Shown piece after piece: positions 44,201 through 51,471 of a DNA stretch of 64,000 bases. The translations under genes and the position numbers were made by a program. The stretch's first letter is position 1, and the number at the start of each line of letters is the position of its first letter. Below the pieces are notes generated by a model. It was not told the origin of the DNA and did not search any database. It saw only the letters and a list, made by a program, of their open reading frames with translations. The stretch covers positions 1-64,000 of the forward strand of contig JAFODP010000003.1 in assembly GCA_017380635.1 (NCBI GenBank), given 5' to 3'. Source of the stretch: Bacteroidales bacterium (GTDB lineage: Bacteria > Bacteroidota > Bacteroidia > Bacteroidales > UBA1402).

Positions 44201-44363
44201 GCACGCGGTTTTTCATTTCGCCGGCCGCCTTGTTGGTAAAGGTGACGGCCAGGATGTTCTGGTAAGCATCCGGACGACGTATCAACAGTTTGATGTATTC
44301 CAATGCCAGACGATAGGTTTTTCCGCTGCCGGCAGAGGCTTTGTAGACATTCAGTTTCGACAT
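41241..44363 (-). CDS. AddA-like UvrD-family helicase/nuclease
   Basis: 1040 residues. Walker A ASAGSGKTYRLALEYI lies at the N-terminus, followed by LAVTFTNKAAGEMKNR (motif Ia) and MIDEFQDTSHLQWNNF (motif II). Later come the LIVGDVKQSIYRFRNGD motif and the MTIHKAKGLAAHTIIVP motif V. A PD-(D/E)XK nuclease ends the protein (RPDRVVMKEDRVVVIDFKFG). All parts of an SF1A recombination helicase-nuclease are present. First gene of the addA-addB pair, from a promoter divergent to ilvE. Confidence 0.92.
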   Translation of the reverse strand: MSKLNVYKASAGSGKTYRLALEYIKLLIRRPDAYQNILAVTFTNKAAGEMKNRVLNDLAILCDKEKALHHPDSLLGKIQEELQVYDADTKSMRKLSQEEIIRNASQALRLILHNYAHFQIETIDSFFQRILRHLARELGIGSSFNIELDANSVVEEAVDNLFEHANEDESLLQWIEDFMHSQMEEGHSHRVQDEMKRFGRAIYEEKFQQHRHKISQALKDKDFLKNYHSLLKNKKQEIEKQLSQYADEFFHLLENNALSIDDIKYGKSGLAGFFIALRKGEFFKAAGKRALDGVDNLDMWGKNSLIRDLAESRLQALLGQAIAFQEQHRREWNSICLSLKHLFKIGLLNSISESAKSINREENRFVLSDTSYLLKDMVGDSDASFIFEKIGAHLKHIMIDEFQDTSHLQWNNFRHLLKECLATQWQDSLIVGDVKQSIYRFRNGDWSILNNIENSFHEQEVDIIPMKDNWRSRKHIIDFNNQFFTQAPESIIHHCADMLDENLAGQISKAYQDVEQHCQKKDKDGYVGIRLFDKDNYDEDMMEALLETLKQLQDPQAAQAKVKDICILTRDNKEIAKIATRLHGEGFHVISDEAFELGSSNLLRIIIAGMKLIHCPQDDIAAEEIRHSRPALFEAFKAECESLSQLPLTEMVYAIYRHLALDADNAGQNFRDESEYLFAFMDYLNDYLNKSHPYLGDFLQYWDETLSQAALPSKQQSCGIRMMTIHKAKGLAAHTIIVPFCHWPLIESGGHKTPKVWCEPQEEPYAQMQLLPINYSHHMADSLFEKEFKQESQQMLMDSLNLLYVAFTRPQYNLIVYARKMKEGGELKTVGDLLQTCLEFKDDAFCMGDAPVDSSREEDSQDNYMEMAFVNEEGQTQFRQSNRSKDFIRDEENQESSYIQRGKLLHHLFELIHHQEDVERAVQSLINDGLIARDEKDNYLDFTRKALAQEEVKDWYSGDYQLYNECSILFEDESGHLQERRPDRVVMKEDRVVVIDFKFGKEQKSYRKQVQEYIHLLKKMGFDKVEGYLWYVEQGEIVKC

Positions 44364-44385
44364 GATTCAAGAAAAATTAGCCACG

Positions 44386-44416
44386 CGAAAGTATAAGAAT
44401 CTGCGTAAAAATCCAA
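44386..44416 (-). promoter_or_regulatory. addA promoter
   Basis: Minus strand: TTG (44414-44416), 20 bp, then TACTTTCG (44386-44393), a one-base variant of TAnnTTTG. It lies 22 bp before the addA ATG, back to back with the ilvE promoter. Confidence 0.5.
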
Positions 44417-44426
44417 TAGATTTTTA

Positions 44427-44458
44427 TTTGAATAATCGCCATTTCTGTTGTATCTTCG
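44427..44458 (+). promoter_or_regulatory. ilvE promoter
   Basis: TTTG (44427-44430), 20 bp, TATCTTCG (44451-44458). The -7 box is a one-base variant. The ATG follows 55 bp downstream. Confidence 0.62.
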
Positions 44459-44513
44459 CAGCTAATTTTTTAGAGAAAAAACAGCAATCAAAACAAGCTA
44501 ACGATAATAGATT

Positions 44514-45530
44514 ATGGAAACTATCAATTGGTCTGATTTGTCGTTCTCGTATATACCGACAGATTATAATGTCCGTTGCTATTGGCGCAACGGTGAGTGG
44601 GGTGAACTGGAAGTGTCGTCTTCGGAATATATACCTATGCACATGGCTGCCACTTGTCTGCATTACGGACAGGAAGCTTTCGAAGGTTTGAAGGCTTTCA
44701 AAGGTAAGGATGGTAAAATTCGTATTTTCCGTCTGGACGAAAATGCCAAGCGTTTGCAATCTTCTTGCGACAGCATTCTCATGCAGCGTCTTCCCGTGGA
44801 AAAATTCAAAGAAGCCGTCATCAAAGCTGTTAAACTGAACGAACGTTTCGTGCCGCCATACGAAAGCGGTGCTTCGCTCTATATTCGTCCTTTGCTCGTA
44901 GGAACGGGTGCTCGCGTGGGTGTGAATCCTGCCGATGAATATCTCTTCCTGGTGTTCGTGACGCCCGTAGGTCCTTATTTCAAAACTGGTTTCAAACCGA
45001 CGGATGTTTGCATTTTGCGCGAATTCGACCGTGCGGCTCCGCAGGGAACCGGCAATGTGAAAGTGGGCGGTAATTATGCAGCTTCCTTGCGTTCCGGTGC
45101 CATCGCGCACGAAAAAGGTTACACGGCCGTGCTTTTCCTCGACTCTAAAGAAAAGAAATATCTGGACGAATGCGGTCCGGCCAACTTCTTCCTTATCAAA
45201 GGAAATCAGTATGTGACGCCTGCTTCCAACAGTATCTTGCCTTCTATCACTAACAAGAGTCTGATGCAGATTGCCGAAGATATGGGTATGGAAGTGGTTC
45301 GTCGTCGCATCGAAGTGGACGAATTGGCTCATTTCGAAGAAGCCGGCGAATGTGGTACCGCCGCCGTTATCAGTCCGGTAGGCAAAGTGGACGATATCGA
45401 CACAGGCAAGAGCTATGTTTTCTCCAAGGATGGTCAGCCCGGTAAGGTTTGCGAACAGTTGTACAAAACTTTGCGTGGCATCCAATATGGCGATATCGAA
45501 GATAAATATGGTTGGGTAACAGTGCTTTAA
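44514..45530 (+). CDS. ilvE: Branched-chain amino acid aminotransferase
   Basis: 338 residues. Fold-type IV PLP aminotransferase making leucine, isoleucine and valine from their keto acids. Visible family blocks: CLHYGQEAFEGLKAFKGKDG near the N-terminus, RIFRLDENAKRL, the lysine-bearing GNVKVGGNYAASL and the C-terminal ECGTAAVISPVG. Length matches the eukaryote-like subgroup found in Bacteroidota. It begins a plus-strand run with trmB (9 bp later) and mrp. Confidence 0.96.
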   Translation: METINWSDLSFSYIPTDYNVRCYWRNGEWGELEVSSSEYIPMHMAATCLHYGQEAFEGLKAFKGKDGKIRIFRLDENAKRLQSSCDSILMQRLPVEKFKEAVIKAVKLNERFVPPYESGASLYIRPLLVGTGARVGVNPADEYLFLVFVTPVGPYFKTGFKPTDVCILREFDRAAPQGTGNVKVGGNYAASLRSGAIAHEKGYTAVLFLDSKEKKYLDECGPANFFLIKGNQYVTPASNSILPSITNKSLMQIAEDMGMEVVRRRIEVDELAHFEEAGECGTAAVISPVGKVDDIDTGKSYVFSKDGQPGKVCEQLYKTLRGIQYGDIEDKYGWVTVL

Positions 45531-45539
45531 TCAATTTCG

Positions 45540-46289
45540 ATGGGAAAGAATAAATTACAGAAATTTGCAGATATGAAACAGTGGGCTCATGTATATGAGT
45601 TCGCGCAGAGCGATTTTGCCCACAACGATCACGAACTGAAAGGCCATTGGGGTGGAAAAGTGTTTGGCAACGATCGTCCCATAGTGTTGGAATTGGGTTG
45701 TGGCAAAGGCGAATACAGCGTTGGTTTGGCCGAAATCTATCCCGACAAAAATTTTATCGGTATCGATATCAAAGGTTCGCGCATGTGGACCGGCGCCCGT
45801 ATCGCTCAGGAAAAATCCATGACCAATGTGGCTTTTCTGCGCACGCATATCGAGTTTCTGCCGCATTTCTTTGCCGAAAACGAAATTGCCGAAATATGGC
45901 TCACTTTCCCCGATCCGCAGATGAAGAAAACGCGCAAGCGTCTCACTTCCACTCGTTTCATGCAAGATTACGAAGCGATGCTTTGTCCCGGCGGTTGCAT
46001 CCATCTCAAGACCGACAGTCAGTTTATGTTCCGTTATACCTTGGCTATGATAGAAGAAAATGCCTTACCGGTGCAGTATCAGACTTTCAATTTGTACGAA
46101 GAGGGCGTTTTGTTGGCTGCCCAAGTGCCTAATATCCAGACTTTCTACGAAAAACAATGGTTGGATCGCGGTTTGGATATCAAGTATGTGCGTTTCGGTC
46201 TGGAACATGAACAGCCTTGGCAAGAACCCGAGGTGGAAATCGAACCCGACGAATATCGTTCTTTCGGCCGCAGCGCCCGTGTGCAATAA
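45540..46289 (+). CDS. trmB: tRNA (guanine-N7-)-methyltransferase
   Basis: 249 residues. SAM-dependent enzyme that forms m7G46 in tRNA. SAM-binding motif LELGCGKGEYS, then FIGIDIKGSRMWTGA and the signature IWLTFPDPQMKKTRKRLTS are TrmB-specific. The length is normal. An 11-bp sequence containing the stop codon (GTGCAATAAAC at 46281) recurs at 46303, a small tandem duplication of the gene's end. Confidence 0.96.
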   Translation: MGKNKLQKFADMKQWAHVYEFAQSDFAHNDHELKGHWGGKVFGNDRPIVLELGCGKGEYSVGLAEIYPDKNFIGIDIKGSRMWTGARIAQEKSMTNVAFLRTHIEFLPHFFAENEIAEIWLTFPDPQMKKTRKRLTSTRFMQDYEAMLCPGGCIHLKTDSQFMFRYTLAMIEENALPVQYQTFNLYEEGVLLAAQVPNIQTFYEKQWLDRGLDIKYVRFGLEHEQPWQEPEVEIEPDEYRSFGRSARVQ

Positions 46290-46328
46290 ACCTCGTGCCT
46301 ACGTGCAATAAACATAAATCTAACAACA

Positions 46329-47396
46329 ATGACCTTATATCCTCAATTGATTATCGATGCCCTGGCCAAGGTGCGTTATCCCGGCAGTGGCAAGAATCTT
46401 ATCGAGGCGGAAATGGTAGAAGATAATATCCGCATCGATGGCAACAAAGTGACTTTCTCGCTGATTTTTGAAAAAGAAAACGATCCTTTCATCAAGTCGG
46501 TGGTGAAGGCGGCCGAGTCGGCTATCCTTACTTTTGTGGGCGAAGATGTTGATATCAAAGGTAATATCTCCTTGAAATTCAAGAAGGAACTGCCCAAGCC
46601 TGCCGAAGGCGAAAAGCCTTTGTCGAAGGTGAAGCATATCATTGCCATTTCGTCGGGCAAAGGGGGCGTGGGAAAATCAACCGTGTCGTCCAATCTGGCG
46701 GTGGCTTTGGCCAAGCAAGGATATAAGGTGGGCTTGTTGGATGCCGATATTTTCGGCCCATCTATTCCCAAAATGTTCGGTATCGAAGGGGCGCGTCCGG
46801 TGCTGGAAACGGTGGATGGTCGTGATTTGATTGCGCCGGAGGAAAAATTCGGCGTGAAGATACTTTCTATCGGCTTTTTTGTAGAACCCAAGCAGGCTAT
46901 ACTTTGGCGCGGCAGCATGGCTTCCAATGCGCTGAAACAACTTATCAACGAAGGTAATTGGGGCGAATTGGACTATTTCCTTATCGACTTGCCTCCCGGC
47001 ACCAGCGATATTCATCTTACTCTTATTCAGAGTCTTGAACTTAGCGGTGCCATCGTGGTGACCACGCCGCAGCAAGTGGCCTTGGCCGATGCTCGCAAGG
47101 GTATAGATATGTTCCAGAACGAAAAAGTGGATGTGCCCATTTTGGGTTTGGTGGAAAATATGTCTTGGTTCACACCGGCCGAATTGCCCAACAATCGTTA
47201 CTACATTTTCGGCAAGGATGGCGGCAAGCAATTGGCTATCGAAACCGGCACGCGTCTGTTGGGACAAATTCCCTTGGTACAGAGTGTTTGCGAATGTGGT
47301 GATGCCGGTGCGCCCATTGCCACGCAAGACAATAGCATCATGGGCATGGCTTTTGCCGAGCTGGCCGAGGTGCTGAGCACGCTTTGTCAGGAATAA
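46329..47396 (+). CDS. Mrp/ApbC-family P-loop ATPase (iron-sulfur cluster carrier type)
   Basis: 355 residues. The N-terminal MIP18/DUF59 domain (about residues 1-90) is followed by a deviant Walker A SSGKGGVGKSTVSSNLAVAL (about 100), LLDADIFGPSIPKMFG, and the DLPPGTSDIHLTL switch. In E. coli Mrp the ENMS segment is followed by paired cysteines; here it reads ENMSWFTPAELPNNRYY with no CxxC, a difference I associate with Bacteroidota members. It is predicted to carry or deliver Fe-S clusters, but the missing cysteines make the binding mode uncertain. Confidence 0.92.
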   Translation: MTLYPQLIIDALAKVRYPGSGKNLIEAEMVEDNIRIDGNKVTFSLIFEKENDPFIKSVVKAAESAILTFVGEDVDIKGNISLKFKKELPKPAEGEKPLSKVKHIIAISSGKGGVGKSTVSSNLAVALAKQGYKVGLLDADIFGPSIPKMFGIEGARPVLETVDGRDLIAPEEKFGVKILSIGFFVEPKQAILWRGSMASNALKQLINEGNWGELDYFLIDLPPGTSDIHLTLIQSLELSGAIVVTTPQQVALADARKGIDMFQNEKVDVPILGLVENMSWFTPAELPNNRYYIFGKDGGKQLAIETGTRLLGQIPLVQSVCECGDAGAPIATQDNSIMGMAFAELAEVLSTLCQE

Positions 47397-47412
47397 TGTA
47401 GCTGTTTACTTT

Positions 47413-49767
47413 TCAATCTTCTTCGTGGGGCGTATCTTCACGATGCTTGTTTCTGTATTCACTCGGCGACATATCCGTTTCCGACTTGAAGCAGCGTGCA
47501 AAATAGCGAGGGTCGTTGAAGCCGCAGCGATAGGCAATTTCAGACACCGACAAAGACTTCTGGTTGACAAGCATGATGCCGGCCTTTCGGATGCGCGCCT
47601 TCGACAGAAATTCACCCGGTGTGATACCCATAGACGATTTGGTGTAGCGTATCAGCGTCGAATAACTCACAGCCATGTGCTGGGCAATGTCTTCGACGCT
47701 TAGTTCCGGATTGCTCAGATTTTCGTTGATGTATTCGGTGAGTTTCTTGATGAAATCTTCGCTTTCTTCGTCCATCTTGATAGATTTTTCCAACAGGCTC
47801 TGCGTGATTTCTTGTTTACCGATAATAGACAGGAACGCGGCCAAAACTTCGTTGTGCTTTCTGTGGATGCTTCTGATATAATGAATCACGTAGATGATGC
47901 TGCCCGTCAGCGCAAGACAAAAGAAAATGAGCAGGATGGTGGCCCAGATGGTTTCAGAAAATTTCGGCTTCACATGTATGGGCAAAGCGAAGATATTGTC
48001 GCTCCATATGCCGTCGCTGTTGCTCGCCTTGATTTCTAGCAGATGTTTGCCCGGCGCGATATTCGTAAAAGAAATAGAACGATGATTGCCGAGCGAAATC
48101 CAGTTGCTGTCGATGTTTTTCAGACGATAAGCATAATAAATGTCCTGCGGATGTCGGTAATCGAGCGCCGCAAATTCTACCTTGAAAGAACGTTGTTGCG
48201 GATTGATTTCCAGGGTGGAAGGAATATAATGATAATTCAACTTTTCTTCTCCCGGAATATCGAGCGAGGTAAGGGTAATATGCGGATGAAAATCGCTCAA
48301 GATCATGGTTTTCGGATTCATCACCCTAAGCCCTTTGGTGGTGGCGACAAGCCATTTGTCTTCGCGGAGTTTCAGTGGTGGAATTTCTACGAATTGTGTT
48401 CTCTCGCCCAGGTATTTCGATCCGAAGAAAGAAACTTTGGCTTTGCCTTGTGCATCCACTTGCAGTTTTGATATGGAGAAAAGGCTGGTCATCCAAAGAT
48501 CCTTGCCGTTTTCGCTGAGGCTGAAGGAAATGTCCGGAAGTCCGTCGCTGATGTCTATGGGAGTGAACGAGAGTTCTTTTTCAAGCAGGCTGGCCGAGGT
48601 GCAAAGGTTCAGACCGGCGTTTTCGGTGCAGACAAACAGGCGTCCGTCGCCATCGACCAACACAAAGTCGCAGAGATTGCTGCGCAGGCTTTCGCTGCGT
48701 TCGGGTTGATTGGTGTGATAATGAAACACAATGTCGTCCACATTGGGGCAGGAAATATCGGCAACGACCAAGCCTTGCGAAGTGGCCACGAGCAAGGTGT
48801 CCTGATGCAGGAACAGATTGTGCGCCTTGAAATAAGCTTTGTGGTCGTAAGAAGGAAGTTCGTTGAGGACAAGGTCTTTGGTCAGGCAGAGCAATCCCTT
48901 TTCGAGCGAAGCCATCCACAGCCGACCATGGCGGTCTTGTTCCATGTCGAAAATGCTCACTTGTTCGGGCTGTGCAATGCATTGTTGCACTTCGAATGCC
49001 TGTGGTGTTTTGCGTTGGAGTCGGTAGAGCCCGTCTTTTCTCGTCCCTAACCAGATACTGCCGTCGGAACTTTCGAAAATGCTGTAAATGGCCGATTTGA
49101 AGGCAATGGCCTCCCGGCTGATATGTCCGTCCGGTGCGAGATGTCCTATAAGTCTGTCCTCTTGGTCGAACATTTGAATGCGCTTGCTGTTGCGTTGGCA
49201 AATCCAATAATCACCGTTGCTGAATCGGTACATACAGCGTACAAGCGCATTTTCGGCTTGCGGAAATGCCTGCAGTTTTCGTTGAGAGAATACAATTTTG
49301 TGCAGACAATGCGTGCAAAGTATCCAAAGGTTGTTTTGTTTGTCGAGGAAACATCCTCTGTATCCTTCAAAGAGGGGAAGATTTTTATAGGCAACAAGAT
49401 TTCCTTTCGTATCGCTGTAAAACAATCGGCCTTCTCGGTCGATATGCCACTCGGTGCCGTAGTCGTCGCTAAAGCTGCGTTCGGGTATTTTGGCAACATG
49501 TTGCCATTTGTCGCCGGTGGGGCTGGGTTGCAAGGCGCGCGGACCGGTTTTATGAGCGCAGAATTCCACGCCGTCAAAGCTGAACAAACCGCCCCAAGAG
49601 GAGATCCAGATCATTCCGTTCTTGTCTTGCAGAATACCCATCAGGTGATGTATGGGTTCGTTGTTGGAGGTTTCCGAATAAGAACTGACCTGACAAACGG
49701 GTTGCGCAGCCAGGAAGAACTTTGTCATCAGAAAAACAAGGAATAGTATGTAATGTCGTTTTCTCAT
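47413..49767 (-). CDS. Membrane-anchored propeller-AraC regulator (HTCS-like, without kinase)
   Basis: 784 residues from the ATG at 49767 (another at 49779); the frame extends to 49824 but that start is upstream of the promoter box. Signal peptide (RKRHYILFLVFLMTKFFLAA). Periplasmic two-component-type propeller repeats (residues about 30-560; GMIWISSWGGLFSFDG, GSIWLGTRKDGLYRL) and a Y_Y_Y domain (about 570-640; YYAYRLKNIDSNWISLGNHR) precede one membrane helix (WATILLIFFCLALTGSIIYV). An AraC DNA-binding domain is at the C-terminus (AYRCGFNDPRYFARCFK). Histidine kinase and receiver domains of typical hybrid systems are absent. It lies divergent to the pectate lyases and is the likely local regulator, sensing pectic oligomers. 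Confidence 0.88.
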   Translation of the reverse strand: MRKRHYILFLVFLMTKFFLAAQPVCQVSSYSETSNNEPIHHLMGILQDKNGMIWISSWGGLFSFDGVEFCAHKTGPRALQPSPTGDKWQHVAKIPERSFSDDYGTEWHIDREGRLFYSDTKGNLVAYKNLPLFEGYRGCFLDKQNNLWILCTHCLHKIVFSQRKLQAFPQAENALVRCMYRFSNGDYWICQRNSKRIQMFDQEDRLIGHLAPDGHISREAIAFKSAIYSIFESSDGSIWLGTRKDGLYRLQRKTPQAFEVQQCIAQPEQVSIFDMEQDRHGRLWMASLEKGLLCLTKDLVLNELPSYDHKAYFKAHNLFLHQDTLLVATSQGLVVADISCPNVDDIVFHYHTNQPERSESLRSNLCDFVLVDGDGRLFVCTENAGLNLCTSASLLEKELSFTPIDISDGLPDISFSLSENGKDLWMTSLFSISKLQVDAQGKAKVSFFGSKYLGERTQFVEIPPLKLREDKWLVATTKGLRVMNPKTMILSDFHPHITLTSLDIPGEEKLNYHYIPSTLEINPQQRSFKVEFAALDYRHPQDIYYAYRLKNIDSNWISLGNHRSISFTNIAPGKHLLEIKASNSDGIWSDNIFALPIHVKPKFSETIWATILLIFFCLALTGSIIYVIHYIRSIHRKHNEVLAAFLSIIGKQEITQSLLEKSIKMDEESEDFIKKLTEYINENLSNPELSVEDIAQHMAVSYSTLIRYTKSSMGITPGEFLSKARIRKAGIMLVNQKSLSVSEIAYRCGFNDPRYFARCFKSETDMSPSEYRNKHREDTPHEED

Positions 49768-49803
49768 CGTCGTGACCATTGGCGTAAAGCGGAAATGTTT
49801 TGA

Positions 49804-49811
49804 CAAAAATA
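49804..49811 (-). promoter_or_regulatory. -7 box of the propeller-AraC regulator gene
   Basis: Minus strand TATTTTTG, matching TAnnTTTG, 36 bp before the ATG at 49767. No TTTG at the standard upstream distance. Confidence 0.45.
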
Positions 49812-49884
49812 CTAATTCGCTCAAAAGCCTGCATCATCTTGTGTTTTTTCTGGGGTGAAAAATATTGTCAAAAAGGTGGATTTT

Positions 49885-49958
49885 AAGTTCATATTATTAA
49901 TAATAAGCGCTTTGCAAGATAAATGAACTTTTAACTTTCAGAAAAGATTTTATCTTCG
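49885..49958. promoter_or_regulatory. Divergent control region of the pectin locus
   Basis: An inverted repeat AAGTTCAT (49885-49892) / ATGAACTT (49923-49930) and a central TTATTAATAA palindrome lie between the regulator and the first pectate lyase. A -7-like TATCTTCG (49951-49958) precedes the lyase ATG by 35 bp. The repeat is a candidate binding site for the adjacent AraC-type regulator. Confidence 0.4.
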
Positions 49959-49993
49959 CTGCGAATTTTGAAAATACCCACAGTTGAACTAAA

Positions 49994-51448
49994 ATGATGC
50001 TTATGAAAACAAAAACGCTTTTGTGTTGGATGATGATGGCTGCTTTCTGGATGAGCGCCCATTTTTCGATGATGGCAGGAGAAAGACAGCTGGCTTTTCC
50101 CACTGCCGAAGGTTATGGTAAATATACGGTAGGTGGCCGCGGTGGTCGCGTGATCGAAGTGACCAATCTGAACGATGCCGGTCCCGGAAGTTTCCGTGCC
50201 GCCGTGTCGGAAAAAGGTCCGCGTACCATCGTATTCAAGGTGTCGGGAAATATCGAACTGAAATCGGATGTCAGCATCAAACATCCTTATATCACCATAG
50301 CCGGACAGACGGCTCCCGGCGATGGTATCTGTCTGAAAGGCGCTGCGCTCTCTATCGGAGCCGACCAAGTGATTATCCGTCATATCCGTGTCAGATACGG
50401 TGATATCAATGGTGGCGAATCTGATGCAGTGGGCAGCCGCGGCACCAAAAACATCATCCTCGACCATGTGTCGGCCTCTTGGAGTGTGGACGAAACCATG
50501 TCTGTGTATGGATGCGACAGCATCACGGTGCAATGGTGCATGATTACCGAAAGTATGTATCAATCGAATCATACCAAAGGGCATCATGGATTTGGTGGTA
50601 TCTGGGGCTCGAATTATGCTACCTACCATCACAATCTGATTGCGCATCATTCAAGTCGCAATCCTCGTTTCGCCTCTAAGGCGGGTTATACCGATTATCG
50701 CAACAACGTGCTCTACAACTGGGGCTACAACAGCTGCTATGGTGGCGAATTCCACGATCCTTATCGTCCTTCGGAAAATGATTACACCTACATCAATATG
50801 GTGAACAATTATTACAAGCCGGGTCCGGCTACGCCCAAGGGAAAAGTTTCTTATCGTATTGCTTCGCCTTCGGCCCGCGCCAAGAACGGTGGTTTGGAAG
50901 ATTACGGAAAATGGTTTATCGACGGTAACTATGTTTATGGTAATGAGGCTGTGTCGAAGGACAACTGGAATGGCGGCGTGCAAATGGGAGACGATTTGTC
51001 GGCTTGTCGCATGACGGAAGCCTGGCCTGCCATGCCTATCAAGCAACATTCTGCCCACGATGCTTATCATCATGTTTTGGAAAATGCCGGTGCTACTTAT
51101 CCGCGTCGCGATGCCATCGACAATCGTATCAAGAAAGAAGTGCTGGGCGGATTTGCCACTTACGAAGGTAAGGCTTACAAAGAACATCAGCGTGATGAGT
51201 TGAAAGATGCTTCACTGCCTTGCGGTATCATCGATACACAAGAAGACGTGGGCGGATGGCCCGAACTGAAAAGCGCTGCGGCTCCTGCCGACCAAGATAA
51301 AGACGGCATGGCCGATGCCTGGGAACGCAAACATGGCTTGGATGCCCAAAATCCCGACGACCGCAACCGTATGCATTCTTCCGGCTACACGGCCTTGGAA
51401 GTATATCTGAACGAACTTTGCGGCGAAAGCATAAAAGGTAGATTTTAA
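49994..51448 (+). CDS. Secreted pectate lyase (PL1-like)
   Basis: 484 residues; start ATG 49994 with a second ATG at 50003. Signal peptide to about residue 29. Beta-helix PL1 features: FPTAEGYGKYTVGGRGGRVI, YITIAGQTAPGDGICL, ILDHVSASWSVDETMSVY, YHHNLIAHHSSRNPRFASK. It ends with a thrombospondin-type DQDKDGMADAWERKHG and LEVYLNELCG. It cleaves polygalacturonate by beta-elimination. Nearly the same domain recurs in the gene at 53544, and the N-terminal domain of the fusion at 17445 is a more distant relative. First gene of the locus, divergent to the regulator. Confidence 0.93.
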   Translation: MMLMKTKTLLCWMMMAAFWMSAHFSMMAGERQLAFPTAEGYGKYTVGGRGGRVIEVTNLNDAGPGSFRAAVSEKGPRTIVFKVSGNIELKSDVSIKHPYITIAGQTAPGDGICLKGAALSIGADQVIIRHIRVRYGDINGGESDAVGSRGTKNIILDHVSASWSVDETMSVYGCDSITVQWCMITESMYQSNHTKGHHGFGGIWGSNYATYHHNLIAHHSSRNPRFASKAGYTDYRNNVLYNWGYNSCYGGEFHDPYRPSENDYTYINMVNNYYKPGPATPKGKVSYRIASPSARAKNGGLEDYGKWFIDGNYVYGNEAVSKDNWNGGVQMGDDLSACRMTEAWPAMPIKQHSAHDAYHHVLENAGATYPRRDAIDNRIKKEVLGGFATYEGKAYKEHQRDELKDASLPCGIIDTQEDVGGWPELKSAAAPADQDKDGMADAWERKHGLDAQNPDDRNRMHSSGYTALEVYLNELCGESIKGRF

Positions 51449-51471
51449 TATCAATATAGTTTTCTAAATTT

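Noticed and set aside
42600-44396. Plus-strand frame of 598 codons antisense to the addA-like gene
   Set aside because: Shadow of the sense gene. The sense strand carries Walker and UvrD motifs; the antisense product shows none.
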